The position numbers were made by a program, and so were the translations under genes. This document shows positions 31,940-42,200 of a DNA stretch of 64,000 nt, one piece after another. Each line of letters opens with the position of its first letter. Positions within the stretch are counted from its first letter, which is position 1. The stretch spans positions 35,300,282-35,364,281 of the forward strand of contig JAVIAB010000025.1 in NCBI GenBank assembly GCA_032433765.1, written 5' to 3'. Under the pieces are notes generated by a model. That model was not told the DNA's origin. It saw only the letters and a list, made by a program, of their open reading frames with translations, and ran no database searches. Origin of the DNA: Megaustenia siamemsis. Its lineage: Eukaryota; Mollusca; Gastropoda; Stylommatophora; Ariophantidae.

Positions 31940-32020
31940 AGCCTCAATGGCTGAGTAGTTAGTGTGCTCACTACCTGATCATAAGGGCCAGGGTTTGATT
32001 CCTAGAAGTGGCGGATTTTT
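31940..32020 (+). mobile_element. tRNA-derived SINE head
   Basis: The A-box-like TGGCTGAGTAGTTAG is at 31948 and the B-box-like GGGTTTGATTCCT is at 31991, with tRNA-like spacing, followed by a T run at about 32014-32026. The body may extend to about 32180. It resembles the heads at 8950 and 10750 only in the promoter boxes. Confidence 0.65.
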
Positions 32021-32865
32021 TTTTTTCAGATCGACAGGACTCTGGGGTTTGCCCAGTCTAAAAAAATGGGACCCGGAGAATTTTCTTGGCAGTAAAGATG
32101 GTCTGACATGATATAAATGTCATCACCCAAAAATATGCCATGGTCTTGGAGAAATCTGACCAGCAGGGTCTACCAAGCTAGCTGGATGGGTTAAATTATA
32201 AGAACCAGACTAAGAGAGACACACTGTTCCTCCAGGTTGGGATTTTGACATTGTGCCAGTGACCCACACATAGAAAAATGACAATGCTGCAGAAACACAA
32301 ACAAGAGAACCTGTCGATCAAGTCTTGGAGAAACGACCTGGGACTCAGGTAGAAATGTCGTCCGTGATGAACAGACATGAAAGTCAAGTAAAAATTCCTG
32401 CCCCGACAAAGTCCTTGATTACCCCCTAACAACTAATAATATTGGTTATTGGTTATGGAAGGCCTCGGTATCACTGCAAATGAATTAAAACCCATAATTG
32501 CTCAACCGCCCGTGCCAGTGGAATCATCCGAATTACTAACACATCTCCCAAACAAAGAAAGGTAACTGTAGTCCCCATCGTAGCAGTCTCAGCACACGCC
32601 AAAAGACATAAGGCAAAACCGCGCAGAAAGTGACCACAGCCAACTGTTCCCTGTCATACGATATTTTCATTCATCGTAAACAAGCGGGATATCGAAACAG
32701 GATCAAAACGGATGAGACGCACAGCTCACGGTGTGCACAGAGCACTTAACTCAGTAGCTCCTGCAACAAGTCGGACTTGGAATATGAGGAAACTGCAAGA
32801 AGGAACACTTTTCAGACATAGCCTTCAATGGTTCCTGCCGCCTATCCACCATATACCATGGAAGT
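32021..32865. other. Unassigned sequence (possible SINE body at left)
   Basis: No supported gene. Two overlapping minus-strand frames at 32191-32432 lack recognisable motifs. From about 32460 the base composition becomes richer in C and A, and no repeat is evident. Confidence 0.35.
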
Positions 32866-33685
32866 TCACGTCCTCCCGAAAATGATGATCGTCGTAGCAC
32901 TTGATGATGTTAGGCCATCGTTGATGACTCCAATTCCAAACATATAGACACACAGTGGTGGTAAGTTATCATTTCCAATCCAACAGAGGCCACCTGACCT
33001 GTAGTTAGTAAAACCACAGAGAGAATATGATTTTGTGACCTTCACTGATTCACTCTTGGATGTGAATGTGTAGTTTACACAAGAGGAGAAGTTTTCAACT
33101 ACATTGATCCCATTTAAGGCAATTCTGGGATAGCAAGGCAAATCTCCTTTATAGCAACAGAACTTGATGTTCTCTGCTCCCTTCTTGTAGCTGCCGCCAC
33201 ACGATTCTGATGTCTCATTAACTTGGACATCATTCAAGAACAATGTCAGATTAACATTCCATAGATCTGGCTCTGCTGATGAAGTGCTTGGTGCAACAGT
33301 TGTATCAATCATACAGGAGGCTCCTGGTTTGTGGTCATTAATATCACAGACTGCATATGATGTTGTTATATTCAGTATTTCTTTCTAGGGTGTAAATATG
33401 TGGCACACACATGGAGAGTAGTTTGTGGTCACAGTAATCCCATTAAAGGCAATTCTAGGGTAGCATGGCATAGCTGTTTCAGAGCAGCACAATCTTATGA
33501 TGTTTTCTGTGTTCGCAATAAAGCTGCTGCTGCTACACAATCCTGACCAATTATAGGTGTGGACATTATTCACTTGCAATAACAAAACTGCTTTGTTTAC
33601 ATCATAAACCTCTGGAAGCGAATCATTTATGGGACTAATAGTACAATTTATTCTTCCATCGGGGATATCTTCCTTGAGTCCCCCC
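32866..33685 (-). CDS. Exon encoding two copies of an unrecognised cysteine-rich extracellular domain
   Basis: I do not recognise the family. Read on minus, a TTTTTTTAG acceptor ends at 33686 and the exon opens GGLKEDIPDGRINCTISP. Two repeats of about 108 residues follow. Copy 1 has LCCSETAMPCYPRIAFNGIT and then SYAVCDINDHKPGASC. Copy 2 has FCCYKGDLPCYPRIALNGIN and then SYSLCGFTNYRSGGLC. The Cys spacing is conserved (CC-x6-C, then Cys at the same later places), and N-glycosylation sites (NLT, NET, NFS, NYT, NWS, NIT) fit a secreted or surface protein. A TAG after CHIFTP interrupts copy 1 in frame (about 33386). The 3' border is unsure: the frame ends at 32866, and a donor could lie earlier. 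It may be a pseudogene or a single-base error. Confidence 0.6.
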
Positions 33686-34017
33686 TAAAAAAAGTCATTG
33701 GTTAAAAAGCACATATGCTTGTGAGTTAAACACAAAATGAGCCCACTTCATAGATTCAAAATGATCCTTGCCAATGCCATCCGTTTGCACAAGTTAGGTC
33801 CTTAGCTACCAAGGTCACAAATGAAGCCATCGAATTAAAGACTTTATCTACAGCGAAGGTTAGCGAACTGTGAACAAACATTTATGTTCAAACCCTTGAA
33901 TACATTTTTAAAAATCTGCCAAATCGCTGCAATAACAGATATCGTGGAATTCAAAGTAAACATTGCTTAGTCCATGGCTCGAATATAAATAAGCTGCCAT
34001 TTTGGTGCGTCCCATGA
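33686..34017. other. Putative intron upstream of the minus-strand exon
   Basis: AT-rich. The first bases after 33686, read on minus, are the pyrimidine-rich acceptor tract. No other feature is seen before the LINE endonuclease fragment. Confidence 0.4.
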
Positions 34018-34150
34018 CATCCTAATAAAATTACAACAAAATGCCATCTTATGACATCTGACTTGTTATTGGAGATGTCAATGCTAAAGTGGGATCTGAT
34101 AATGAGGGTTGTGGACAGTGCATGCGAATACATGGTGAAGGAAATATAAA
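34018..34150 (+). mobile_element. Old LINE, endonuclease-domain fragment
   Basis: The plus strand encodes an APE-type endonuclease core, VIGDVNAKVGSDNEGCG followed by HGEGN. It aligns with LIGDLNAKVGSDNRGFEEIM in the intact LINE. Frames are broken upstream, but the NKLQQNA and MPSYD-like stretch before it also fits the family. The fragment runs straight into the 35-bp minisatellite, whose unit is a copy of its last codons. Confidence 0.8.
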
Positions 34151-35112
34151 CAGTGCTTGGGAATACATGGTGAAGGAAATATAAACAGTGCTTGGGAATA
34201 CATGGTGAAGGAAATATGAACAGTGCTTGGGAATACATGGTGAAGGAAATATGAACAGTGCTTGGAATACATGGTGAAGGAAATATGAACAGTGCATGGG
34301 AATACACGGTGAAGGAAATATGAACAGTACATGGGAATACATGGTGATGGAAATATGAACAGTGCATGGGAATACGTGGTGATGGAAATATGAACAGTGC
34401 ATGGGAATACATGGTGATGGAAATATGAACAGTGCTCTGGGATACATGGTGAAGGAAATATGAACAGTGCTCTGGGATACATGATGTCGGAAATATGAAC
34501 AGTGTATTGGAATGTATGGTGAAGGAAATATGAACAGTTCATGGGAATATATGGTGAAAGAAATAAAAACAGTTCGTGGGAATACATTTTGACAGAAATA
34601 TGAACTTTATATGGGAATACATGGTGAAGGAAATATGAACAGTGCTTGGGAATACATGGTAACGGAAATATGAACAGTGCATGGGAATATATGGTGAAGG
34701 AAATATGAACAGTGCATGGGAATACATGGTGACGGAAATATGAACAGTGCATGGGAATATATGGTGAAAGAAATAAAAACAGTTCGTGGGAATACATTTT
34801 GACAGAAATATGAACTTTATATGGGAATACATGGTGAAGGAAATATGAACAGTGCTTGGGAATACATGGTGAAGGAAATATAAACAGTTCGTGGGAATAC
34901 ATTTTGACAGAAATATGAACTTTATATGGGAATACATGGTGAAGGAAATATGAACAGTGCTCTGGGAATACATGGTGACGGAAATATGAACAGTGCATGG
35001 GAATACATGGTGACGGAAATATGAACAGTGCATGGGAATAGATGGTGAAAGAAATAAAAACAGTTCGTGCGAATACATGGTAACGGAAATATGAACTGTG
35101 TATGGGAATACA
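34120..35112. repeat. 35-bp minisatellite grown from LINE endonuclease codons, about 28 copies
   Basis: The unit is ATGGGAATACATGGTGAAGG plus AAATATGAACAGTGC. It translates as MGIHGEGNMNSA, which lines up with MGKHGLGDINENG in the intact LINE (35802-38615, residues 130-142). The array follows directly on GDVNAKVGSDNEG, where those codons are expected. Variants (TTTTGACAG, TTTATATGGG) recur in a block of about 250 bp, so larger segments duplicated later. The long minus-strand frames (HCSYFLHHVFP-type) are by-products. Confidence 0.93.
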
Positions 35113-35114
35113 TC

Positions 35115-35412
35115 TATCTATCTATCTATTAACATGACAAGCAAGAAATATGGACTAGATATGAATATCAAAAAGACTAAAACTATGATCATAAACAAAG
35201 GAAATTCTCAAGACCTACAATTAAATATCAAAGTTGAAGGAATACATCTAGAGACAGTTCAGAACTACAACTACCTGGGACATACTATAACCAGTGATGG
35301 AAAATGTACAATTGAAATAAATAAAAGAATAGGTATGGCAAAAAGTAATTTCATTGCCATGAAAAATATACTAACATCAAAACAAATAACAACAGGGCTA
35401 AAACTAAGAATA
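35115..35412 (+). mobile_element. Old LINE, reverse transcriptase thumb, 5' part
   Basis: It encodes KKYGLDMNIKKTKTMIINKG, VQNYNYLGHTITSDGKCTIE, INKRIGMAKSNFIAMKNILT and LKLRI. This is the thumb region of a LINE of a different family from the intact one. The reading is cut at 35412 by the insertion at 35413-38628 and continues at 38642. The palm (catalytic part) between the endonuclease fragment at 34.1 kb and this point is missing. Confidence 0.9.
35400..35412. repeat. LINE target-site duplication, left copy
   Basis: AAAACTAAGAATA here is repeated exactly at 38629-38641 on the far side of the intact LINE. The bases outside the match differ (T and G), so the duplication is 13 bp. Confidence 0.92.
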
Positions 35413-35475
35413 CGCCCGTGCGCTGCCGGAGCCCGAAAGGGAAGTAAAGAATAGCGGCGCTGTACCCTACCAGGC

Positions 35476-35838
35476 ATGTTCGTAAGAGGCGAGAAAGGAG
35501 GGTTAGGCATGGGACTGGCTATCCCATACTGTAAAAAAATAAGCCGAAAAAACTTCACAAACATGAACAAGTCAAAGAAAGATAAAGTAAATCCGTCAAC
35601 CAGGAAAGAGAAGGGCTCTCTGTCTAAGAGATGTATGACGCAATCCGGAGAAAGCCATAGGGAGTCCGGGTTGCCGACTCACCCTTTGTCTACCAGGAAA
35701 TCATCCAGAATTGGCACCTGGAATGTTCGTACCCTTAACGAACAGGGAAAAGCGGCACAAGTGGCAGCAGAAATGACCAACTACAAGATAGATATTCTGG
35801 AATGTGTGAAACAAGATGGCTGGGAGCGGAGAGAATAA
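35476..35838 (+). CDS. LINE protein, N-terminal part (leader and start of endonuclease)
   Basis: A basic leader (KKISRKNFTNMNKSKKDK and onward) precedes the first endonuclease motif RIGTWNVRTLNEQGKAAQVA, whose Asn is a metal/phosphate-site residue, and EMTNYKIDILE. The frame then leaves the family consensus. The continuation CETRWLGAERI, with the catalytic Glu, is in the +1-shifted frame that begins at 35802. One base appears lost near 35800 (ATTCTGGAATG). The true start codon is uncertain because several ATGs precede the motif. Confidence 0.8.
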   Translation: MFVRGEKGGLGMGLAIPYCKKISRKNFTNMNKSKKDKVNPSTRKEKGSLSKRCMTQSGESHRESGLPTHPLSTRKSSRIGTWNVRTLNEQGKAAQVAAEMTNYKIDILECVKQDGWERRE

Positions 35839-38615
35839 AATTGAATACAGGGGAGATGATTTTATCATCAGGACACCAGGAACCAGGAGCACAACATAGC
35901 GAAGGGGTAGCTATAATGCTATCAAAGAATGCACAGAAGACACTAATAGAATGGGAGGCAGTGGGACCAAGACTGGTGAGAGCAACATTTAGAACAACCA
36001 AAAACAAAATAAAATTACACATTATACAATGCTATGCACCAACCAACGATAAAGATGACTCAGTTAAAGATGATTTTTATAAACAGCTACAATGCCAGAT
36101 GGATGCAAGACGAGCCAAGGATATTATAATCTTGATAGGAGACCTAAATGCTAAGGTAGGATCAGACAACAGAGGCTTCGAAGAGATTATGGGAAAACAT
36201 GGACTTGGAGATATAAACGAGAATGGAGAGATATTTGTGAATTTCTGCGCCCTTAATCAAATGAGCCTAGGAGGAACAATATTCCAACATAAAAGAATAC
36301 ACAAAGCTACATGGGTGTCACCAGATCATAGAACGGAAAACCAAATTGATCACATATGTATTAATAATAAGTTTAAGTCATCCTTACAGGATGTAAAAGT
36401 ATATAGAGGGGCAGATATAGCTTCTGATCATCATCTTCTGTTAGCCAAACTTAAAATTAAATTAAAAAGGTATACTACAACGAATAAGGGCAGAAAGTAT
36501 TTCAATGTAGGGTTTCTTAAAGAACAAGGAATTAAAGATAAATTCGCAGTCACAATATCAAACAAATACCAAGTCCTCCAACAACTAGAAAATACAATAA
36601 ATATAGAAGATCATTGGAAACAGGTAAAAAATATATGGAAAGAGACATGCGAAGAAACACTGGGGAAAAGAGAACGCCAGAATAAGGCATGGATGACAGC
36701 AGAGACCCTGGATAAAATTAGAAAGAACAAGAAAGCAGACATAAATAAAAGCAAAACGAGAAGTAATAAAGCCAAGACACAGGAAACTTACACAGAGGTG
36801 AACAAAGAAGTGAGAAGATGCATTAAAAGGGATAAGAGGAAATATATAGATGAATTAGCTAAAGAGGCAGAAGAAGCAGCAAATAAAGGGAATATGAAAG
36901 AACTGTACAACAGCACAAAGAAATTAGGTGGAAAATACAAACAGATCAACGCCTTTATCAAAGATAAGAAAGGAAATCTGCTTAGTAATATAAGGGAACA
37001 AATGGAGAGATGGAAGGAGCACTTTGAAGAACTTTTGAACAGACCCAGCTCAAATAATCCTCCAGATATACTACCAGCAGAAGAAGAGTTATACGTTAAC
37101 TGTGGAAAACCAAGCAAAGAAGAAATAATGAAAGCCATCAAACTATTAAAAAATGGTAAAGCCACAGGACCAGATAAAATTCCTTCGGAAGCCATCAAAG
37201 CAGATATTATCACCTCTACCAAGATGTTACATAATCTATTGGATAAAATTTGGGAGAGGGAAGAAATACCTAAAGACTGGAGAGAAGGTTATATGATCAA
37301 ACTACCAAAGAAAGGAAGTTTACAGGAGTGCACAAATTATAGGGGAATTATGCTACTATCAGTGCCAGGAAAAATATTAGGCAGAATCATTCTGGAGAGA
37401 CTAAAAGAGGCTATAGAGAAACACTTGAGAGATGAACAAGCAGGTTTTAGGAAGAACACATCATGTGCTGATCAAATAACTACTCTACGTATAATAGTTG
37501 AACAAAGTTTAGAACTAAAATCCCCACTTTATATTGGATTCATAGATTACGAAAAAGCATTTGATAGTTTAGACAGAAGAATGCTTTGGAAGTTGCTGAG
37601 TCATTATGGAATCCCCATAAAGTTTATTAACCTGATAAAAACAATGTATGAAGGAACAAAATGTAGTGTGGTGCATGAAGGACAGCTTACAGAAGCATTT
37701 GAAATAAGAACAGGAGTAAGGCAAGGATGCCTTCTATCTCCATTTCTCTTTCTACTGGCCATAGATTGGATTATGAAAATAACTCAAAACAACAGAAATG
37801 GGATCCAGTGGTCACTGACCAAACAACTTGATGATTTAGACTTTGCTGATGACATAGCTCTCCTATCACACAGCCACCAACAGATGCAAGATAAAATGAG
37901 TATATTAGATGAGAGATCACAACAGCTAGGACTAAAGATTAATAGAGATAAGACCAACATTATGAGAATTAATGCAGTTGGCAATAACCAAATAAAACTA
38001 GGAGAAATACCTCTACTTGACGTACAATCTTATATATATCTGGGCAGTAATATAGATAAAGAGGGAGGAACAGAAAACGATACCAAAATAAGGATATCAA
38101 AAGCAAGAGGAGCTTTCATTGCACTGGGAAACATATGGAAATCCAAAGAAATTAGGCTAAATACAAAAATACAAATTTTCAACTCCAATGTTAAGTCGGT
38201 TCTATTATATGGCTGTGAAACATGGAGAATAACAAAATTGACAATCACGAAGGTACAGACTTTCATTAATGGATGCTTGCGCAGAATAAAGGGATGGAAA
38301 TGGCAGGACAAAGTCACTAACGTGGAATTATGGAAATGTACCGGTCAAATACCAGTGGATAAAGAAATACAGCGAAGACGATGGCGATGGATAGGACACA
38401 CACTACGGAAACCAACTGAGAGTATTACACAACAGGCCCTTTTTTGGAATCCCCAGGGGAAAAGACAAAGAGGAAGACCAAGGAATTCTTGGAGAAGACA
38501 GATTGAAGCAGAGATGAAGATGATGGGGAAGACATGGAATGATCTTAAAAGAATTGCAAAAAACAGAACGACTTGGAAAGTGTTTGTTGAAGACCTATGC
38601 TCCACTGGGAGCTAA
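35802..38615 (+). CDS. LINE endonuclease/reverse transcriptase, main open frame
   Basis: 937 codons from an internal ATG. The APE endonuclease continues with CETRW (catalytic Glu, residue 3), CYAPTND (78-84), LIGDLNAKVG (111-120, catalytic Asp and Asn), QIDHICI (181-187) and ASDHHLL (207-213, catalytic Asp-His). After a Lys-rich linker comes the reverse transcriptase: GKATGPDKIPSEAI, NYRGIMLLS, QAGFRKNTSC, motif A YIGFIDYEKAFDSLDRRM (about 577-594), GVRQGCLLSPFLF (about 637-649) and catalytic FADD (about 680-683). The thumb (YIYLGSNIDKEG) and the C-terminal RQRGRPRNSWRR follow. No internal stop and all catalytic residues present: apart from the upstream frameshift, this could be functional. 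Confidence 0.95.
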   Translation: MCETRWLGAERIKLNTGEMILSSGHQEPGAQHSEGVAIMLSKNAQKTLIEWEAVGPRLVRATFRTTKNKIKLHIIQCYAPTNDKDDSVKDDFYKQLQCQMDARRAKDIIILIGDLNAKVGSDNRGFEEIMGKHGLGDINENGEIFVNFCALNQMSLGGTIFQHKRIHKATWVSPDHRTENQIDHICINNKFKSSLQDVKVYRGADIASDHHLLLAKLKIKLKRYTTTNKGRKYFNVGFLKEQGIKDKFAVTISNKYQVLQQLENTINIEDHWKQVKNIWKETCEETLGKRERQNKAWMTAETLDKIRKNKKADINKSKTRSNKAKTQETYTEVNKEVRRCIKRDKRKYIDELAKEAEEAANKGNMKELYNSTKKLGGKYKQINAFIKDKKGNLLSNIREQMERWKEHFEELLNRPSSNNPPDILPAEEELYVNCGKPSKEEIMKAIKLLKNGKATGPDKIPSEAIKADIITSTKMLHNLLDKIWEREEIPKDWREGYMIKLPKKGSLQECTNYRGIMLLSVPGKILGRIILERLKEAIEKHLRDEQAGFRKNTSCADQITTLRIIVEQSLELKSPLYIGFIDYEKAFDSLDRRMLWKLLSHYGIPIKFINLIKTMYEGTKCSVVHEGQLTEAFEIRTGVRQGCLLSPFLFLLAIDWIMKITQNNRNGIQWSLTKQLDDLDFADDIALLSHSHQQMQDKMSILDERSQQLGLKINRDKTNIMRINAVGNNQIKLGEIPLLDVQSYIYLGSNIDKEGGTENDTKIRISKARGAFIALGNIWKSKEIRLNTKIQIFNSNVKSVLLYGCETWRITKLTITKVQTFINGCLRRIKGWKWQDKVTNVELWKCTGQIPVDKEIQRRRWRWIGHTLRKPTESITQQALFWNPQGKRQRGRPRNSWRRQIEAEMKMMGKTWNDLKRIAKNRTTWKVFVEDLCSTGS

Positions 38616-38628
38616 AAGATAGAAGAAG

Positions 38629-38641
38629 AAAACTAAGAATA
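38629..38641. repeat. LINE target-site duplication, right copy
   Basis: The exact repeat of 35400-35412, directly following the AGAAGAAG tail of the inserted LINE. Confidence 0.92.
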
Positions 38642-39074
38642 GCAAAATGTTAGATCTTCTCAATATTCCTATATGGTGCAGAAACATGGACATTAGACCA
38701 GAAAACAGAACAGAAAATTGAGGCTTTTTAAATGTGGATATACAGAAGAATAGGTAGAATTGGATGGAAAGAAAAGAAAACAAACGAGGAAGTTTAGGAT
38801 GACTAAGGTTAAAAAAGAAATACTAAACACAATTAGAGCAAGACAAATGAAATTTTTTGGTCATGTTAAAAGCACAACAGTCTAATAAAAGTAATATTAG
38901 AGGGGAAAATACAAGGTAAAAGAGGCAAAGGCAGACCAAGACTAACATAGACGAGTAACATCAAAAGATGGACAAGTCAGCCTATGACAGTCTGCACCAT
39001 GAAAGCAAGAGACAGAGTGGAATGGCGCTCCATGGTAGCCAACCTTCGATGCGGAGAAGGCACCCAATGATGAT
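38642..39074 (+). mobile_element. Old LINE, C-terminal part after the nested insertion
   Basis: It continues the reading cut at 35412: IFSIFLYGAETWTLDQKTEQ, MWIYRRIGRIGWKEKKTNEE, then in other frames RGKGRPRLT-like, TMKARDRVEWRSMVANLRCG and EGTQ. That is the standard C-terminus of a LINE of the family seen at 35115. Several stops and shifts show age. It ends in a GATGATGATG tail at about 39066-39075. Confidence 0.88.
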
Positions 39075-39078
39075 GATC

Positions 39079-39296
39079 TATCTATTGTCCTTTCGAGCCG
39101 AAGACAGCACATAGGGCAGAACTACAATCTCAAAAGTTGCGTGCCAAAATGACATATATTGCAGAGACTGCTGCTTCTAAAATCTATGGTTCTGTTTCCA
39201 TAACAATACTTTTTCACAATGACAGCTTGTCAAGCCATCGATCAACCCCCTTAGTCGCCTCTTACGACATGCCTGGAAGGCCATAGTGTCAGAGTT
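39079..39296 (-). mobile_element. Short retroelement remnant (SINE-like or LINE 5'/3' mosaic)
   Basis: Read on minus, it begins CCTTCCAGGCATGTCGTAAG and AGGCGACTAAGGG, resembling the 5' region of the intact LINE at 35469-35500 (CCAGGCATGTTCGTAAGAGG). It ends with the GGCTCGAAAGGACAATAGAT tail shared with 1327-1385. A LINE-like head joined to a LINE tail over about 200 bases, with no protein, suggests a non-autonomous partner element. The borders are approximate. Confidence 0.5.
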
Positions 39297-42200
39297 ATAT
39301 GCTAGAAGGGCATTAAGCTAAGTCAATCAGAAACAGAGAGACCAGAGAAATATGCAGAATGGCATCAAACTGTCAGTCAGTAACAGAGAGACCAGAGATA
39401 TATGCCAGAAGGACATCAAACTGTCAGTCAGTAACAGAGAGACCAGAGATATATGCCAGAAGGACATCAAACTGTCAGTCAGAAACAGAGAGACCAGATA
39501 TATATACCAGAAGGACATCAAACTGTCAGTCAGTAACAGAGAGCCCAGAGATATATACAGAATGGCATCAAGCTAAGTCAATCAGAAACAGAGAGACCAG
39601 AGATATATGCCAGAAGGGCATCAAGCTAAGTCAATCAGAAACAGAGAGACCAGAGATATATGCCAGAAGGACATCAAGCTAGGTCAATCAGAAACAGAGA
39701 GACCAGAGATATATGCCAGAAGGACATCAAACTGTCAGTCAGTAACAGAGAGACCAGAGATATATACCAGAAGGACATCAAGCTAAGTCAATCAGAAACA
39801 GAGAGACCAGAGATATATGCCAGAAGGACATCAAGCTAGGTCAATCAGAAACAGAGAGACCAGAGATATATACCAGAAGGACATCAAGCTAAGTCAATCA
39901 GAAACAGAGAGACCAGAGATATATACCAGAAGGACATCAAGCTAAGTCAGTCAGAAACAGAGAGACCAGAGATATATGCCAGAAGGACATCAAGCTAGGT
40001 CAATCAGAAACAGAGAGACCAGAGATATATGCCAGAAGGGCATCAAGCTAAGTCAATCAGAAACAGAGAGACCAGAGATATATGCCAGAAGGACATCAAG
40101 CTAGGTCAATCAGAAACAGAGAGACCAGAGATATATGCCAGAAGGGCATCAAGCTAAGTCAATCAGAAACAGAGAGACCAGAGATATATGCCAGAAGGAC
40201 ATCAAGCTAAGTCAATCAGAAACAGAGAGACCAGAGATATATACCAGAAGGACATCAAGCTAAGTCAATCAGAAACAGAGAGACCAGAGATATATGCCAG
40301 AAGGACATCAAGCTAAGTCAATCAGAAACAGAGAGACCAGAGATATATACCAGAAGGACATCAAGCTAAGTCAATCAGAAACAGAGAGACCAGAGATATA
40401 TGCCAGAAGGACATCAAGCTAAGTCAATCAGTAACAGAGAGACCAGAGATATATGCCAGAAGGACATCAAGCTAAGTCAATCAGAAACAGAGAGACCAGA
40501 GATATATGCCAGAAGGACATCAAACTGTCAGTCAGTAACAGAGAGACCAGAGATATATGCCAGAAGGACATCAAGCTAAGTCAATCAGAAACAGAGAGAC
40601 CAGAGATATATACCAGAAGGGCATCAAGCTAGGTCAATCAGAAACAGAGAGACCAGAGATATATGCCAGAAGGGCATCAAGCTAAGTCAATCAGAAACAG
40701 AGAGACCAGAGATATATGCCAGAAGGACATCAAGCTAGGTCAATCAGGAACAGAGAGACCAGAGATATATGCCAGAAGGGCATCAAGCTAGGTCAATCAG
40801 AAACAGAGAGACCAGAAATATATGCCAGAAGGGCATCAAGCTAAGTCAATCAGAAACAGAGAGACCAGAGATATATACCAGAAGGGCATCAAACTGTCAG
40901 TCAGTAACAGAGAGACCAGAGATATATGCCAGAAGGGCATCAAGCTAAGTCAATCAGAAACAGAGAGACCAGAGATATATGCAGAAGGGCATCAAACTGT
41001 CAGTCAGTAACAGAGAGACCAGAGATATATGCCAGAAGGGCATCAAGCTAAGTCAGTCAGTAACAGAGAGACCAGAGATATATGCCAGAAGGGCATCAAG
41101 CTAAGTCAATCAGAAACAGAGAGACCAGAGATATATGCAGAATGGCATCAAACTGTCAGTCAGTAACAGAGAGACCAGAGATATATGCCAGAAGGACATC
41201 AAGCTAAGTCAATCAGAAACAGAGAGACCAGAGATATATGCCAGAAGGACATCAAGCTAAGTCAATCAGAAACAGAGAGACCAGAGATATATGCCAGAAG
41301 GACATCAAGCTAAGTCAATCAGAAACAGAGAGACCAGAGATATATACCAGAAGGACATCAAACTGTCAGTCAGTAACAGAGAGACCAGAGATATATGCCA
41401 GAAGGACATCAAGCTAAGTCAGTCAGAAACAGAGAGACCAGAGATATATGCCAGAAGGACATCAAGCTAGGTCAATCAGTAACAGAGAGACCAGAGATAT
41501 ATACCAGAAGGGCATCAAACTGTCAGTCAGAAACAGAGAGACCAGAGATATATACCAGAAGGGCATCAAACTGTCAGTCAGAAACAGAGAGACCAGAGAT
41601 ATATGCCAGAAGGACATCAAACTGTCAGTCAGAAACAGAGAGACCAGAGATATATGCCAGAAGGACATCAAACTGTCAGTCAGAAACAGAGAGACCAGAG
41701 ATATATACCAGAAGGGCATCAAACTGTCAATCAGAAACAGAGAGACCAGAGATATATGCCAGAAGGGCATATGTCAATCAGAAACAGAGAGACCAGAGAT
41801 ATATACCAGAAGGACATCAAACTGTCAGTCAGAAACAGAGAGACCAGAGATATATACCAGAAGGGCATCAAACTGTCAGTCAGAAACAGAGAGACCAGAG
41901 ATATATACCAGAAGGGCATCAAGCTAAGTCAATCAGAAACAGAGAGACCAGAGATATATGCCAGAAGGACATCAAGCTAAGTCAATCAGAAACAGAGAGA
42001 CCAGAGATATATGCCAGGAGGACATCAAACTGTCAGTCAGAAACAGAGAGACCAGAGATATATGCCAGAAGGACATCAAGCTAGGTCAATCAGAAACAGA
42101 GAGACCAGAGATATATACCAGAAGGACATCAAGCTAAGTCAATCAGAAACAGAGAGACCAGAGATATATGCCAGAAGGACATCAAGCTAGGTCAATCAGA

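Larger units (their letters stand above)
35413..38628 (+). mobile_element. Nearly intact RTE-like LINE, 3.2 kb, nested in an older LINE
   Basis: Length, a single main protein with APE endonuclease followed by reverse transcriptase, a very short 3' untranslated region (about 13 bases after the stop) and a purine-rich AGAAGAAG tail fit the RTE superfamily. The 5' end begins CGCCCGTGCGCTGCCGG, so the copy looks full-length. A 13-bp target duplication flanks it. The protein has one frameshift near its start. A fragment at 1-618 is a close copy. Assignment within RTE/BovB-like groups is from domain layout only. Confidence 0.93.

Noticed and set aside
33951..35113. Minus-strand frames of up to 304 codons (HCSYFLHHVFP repeats)
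   Set aside because: They are antisense readings of the 35-bp minisatellite derived from LINE codons.
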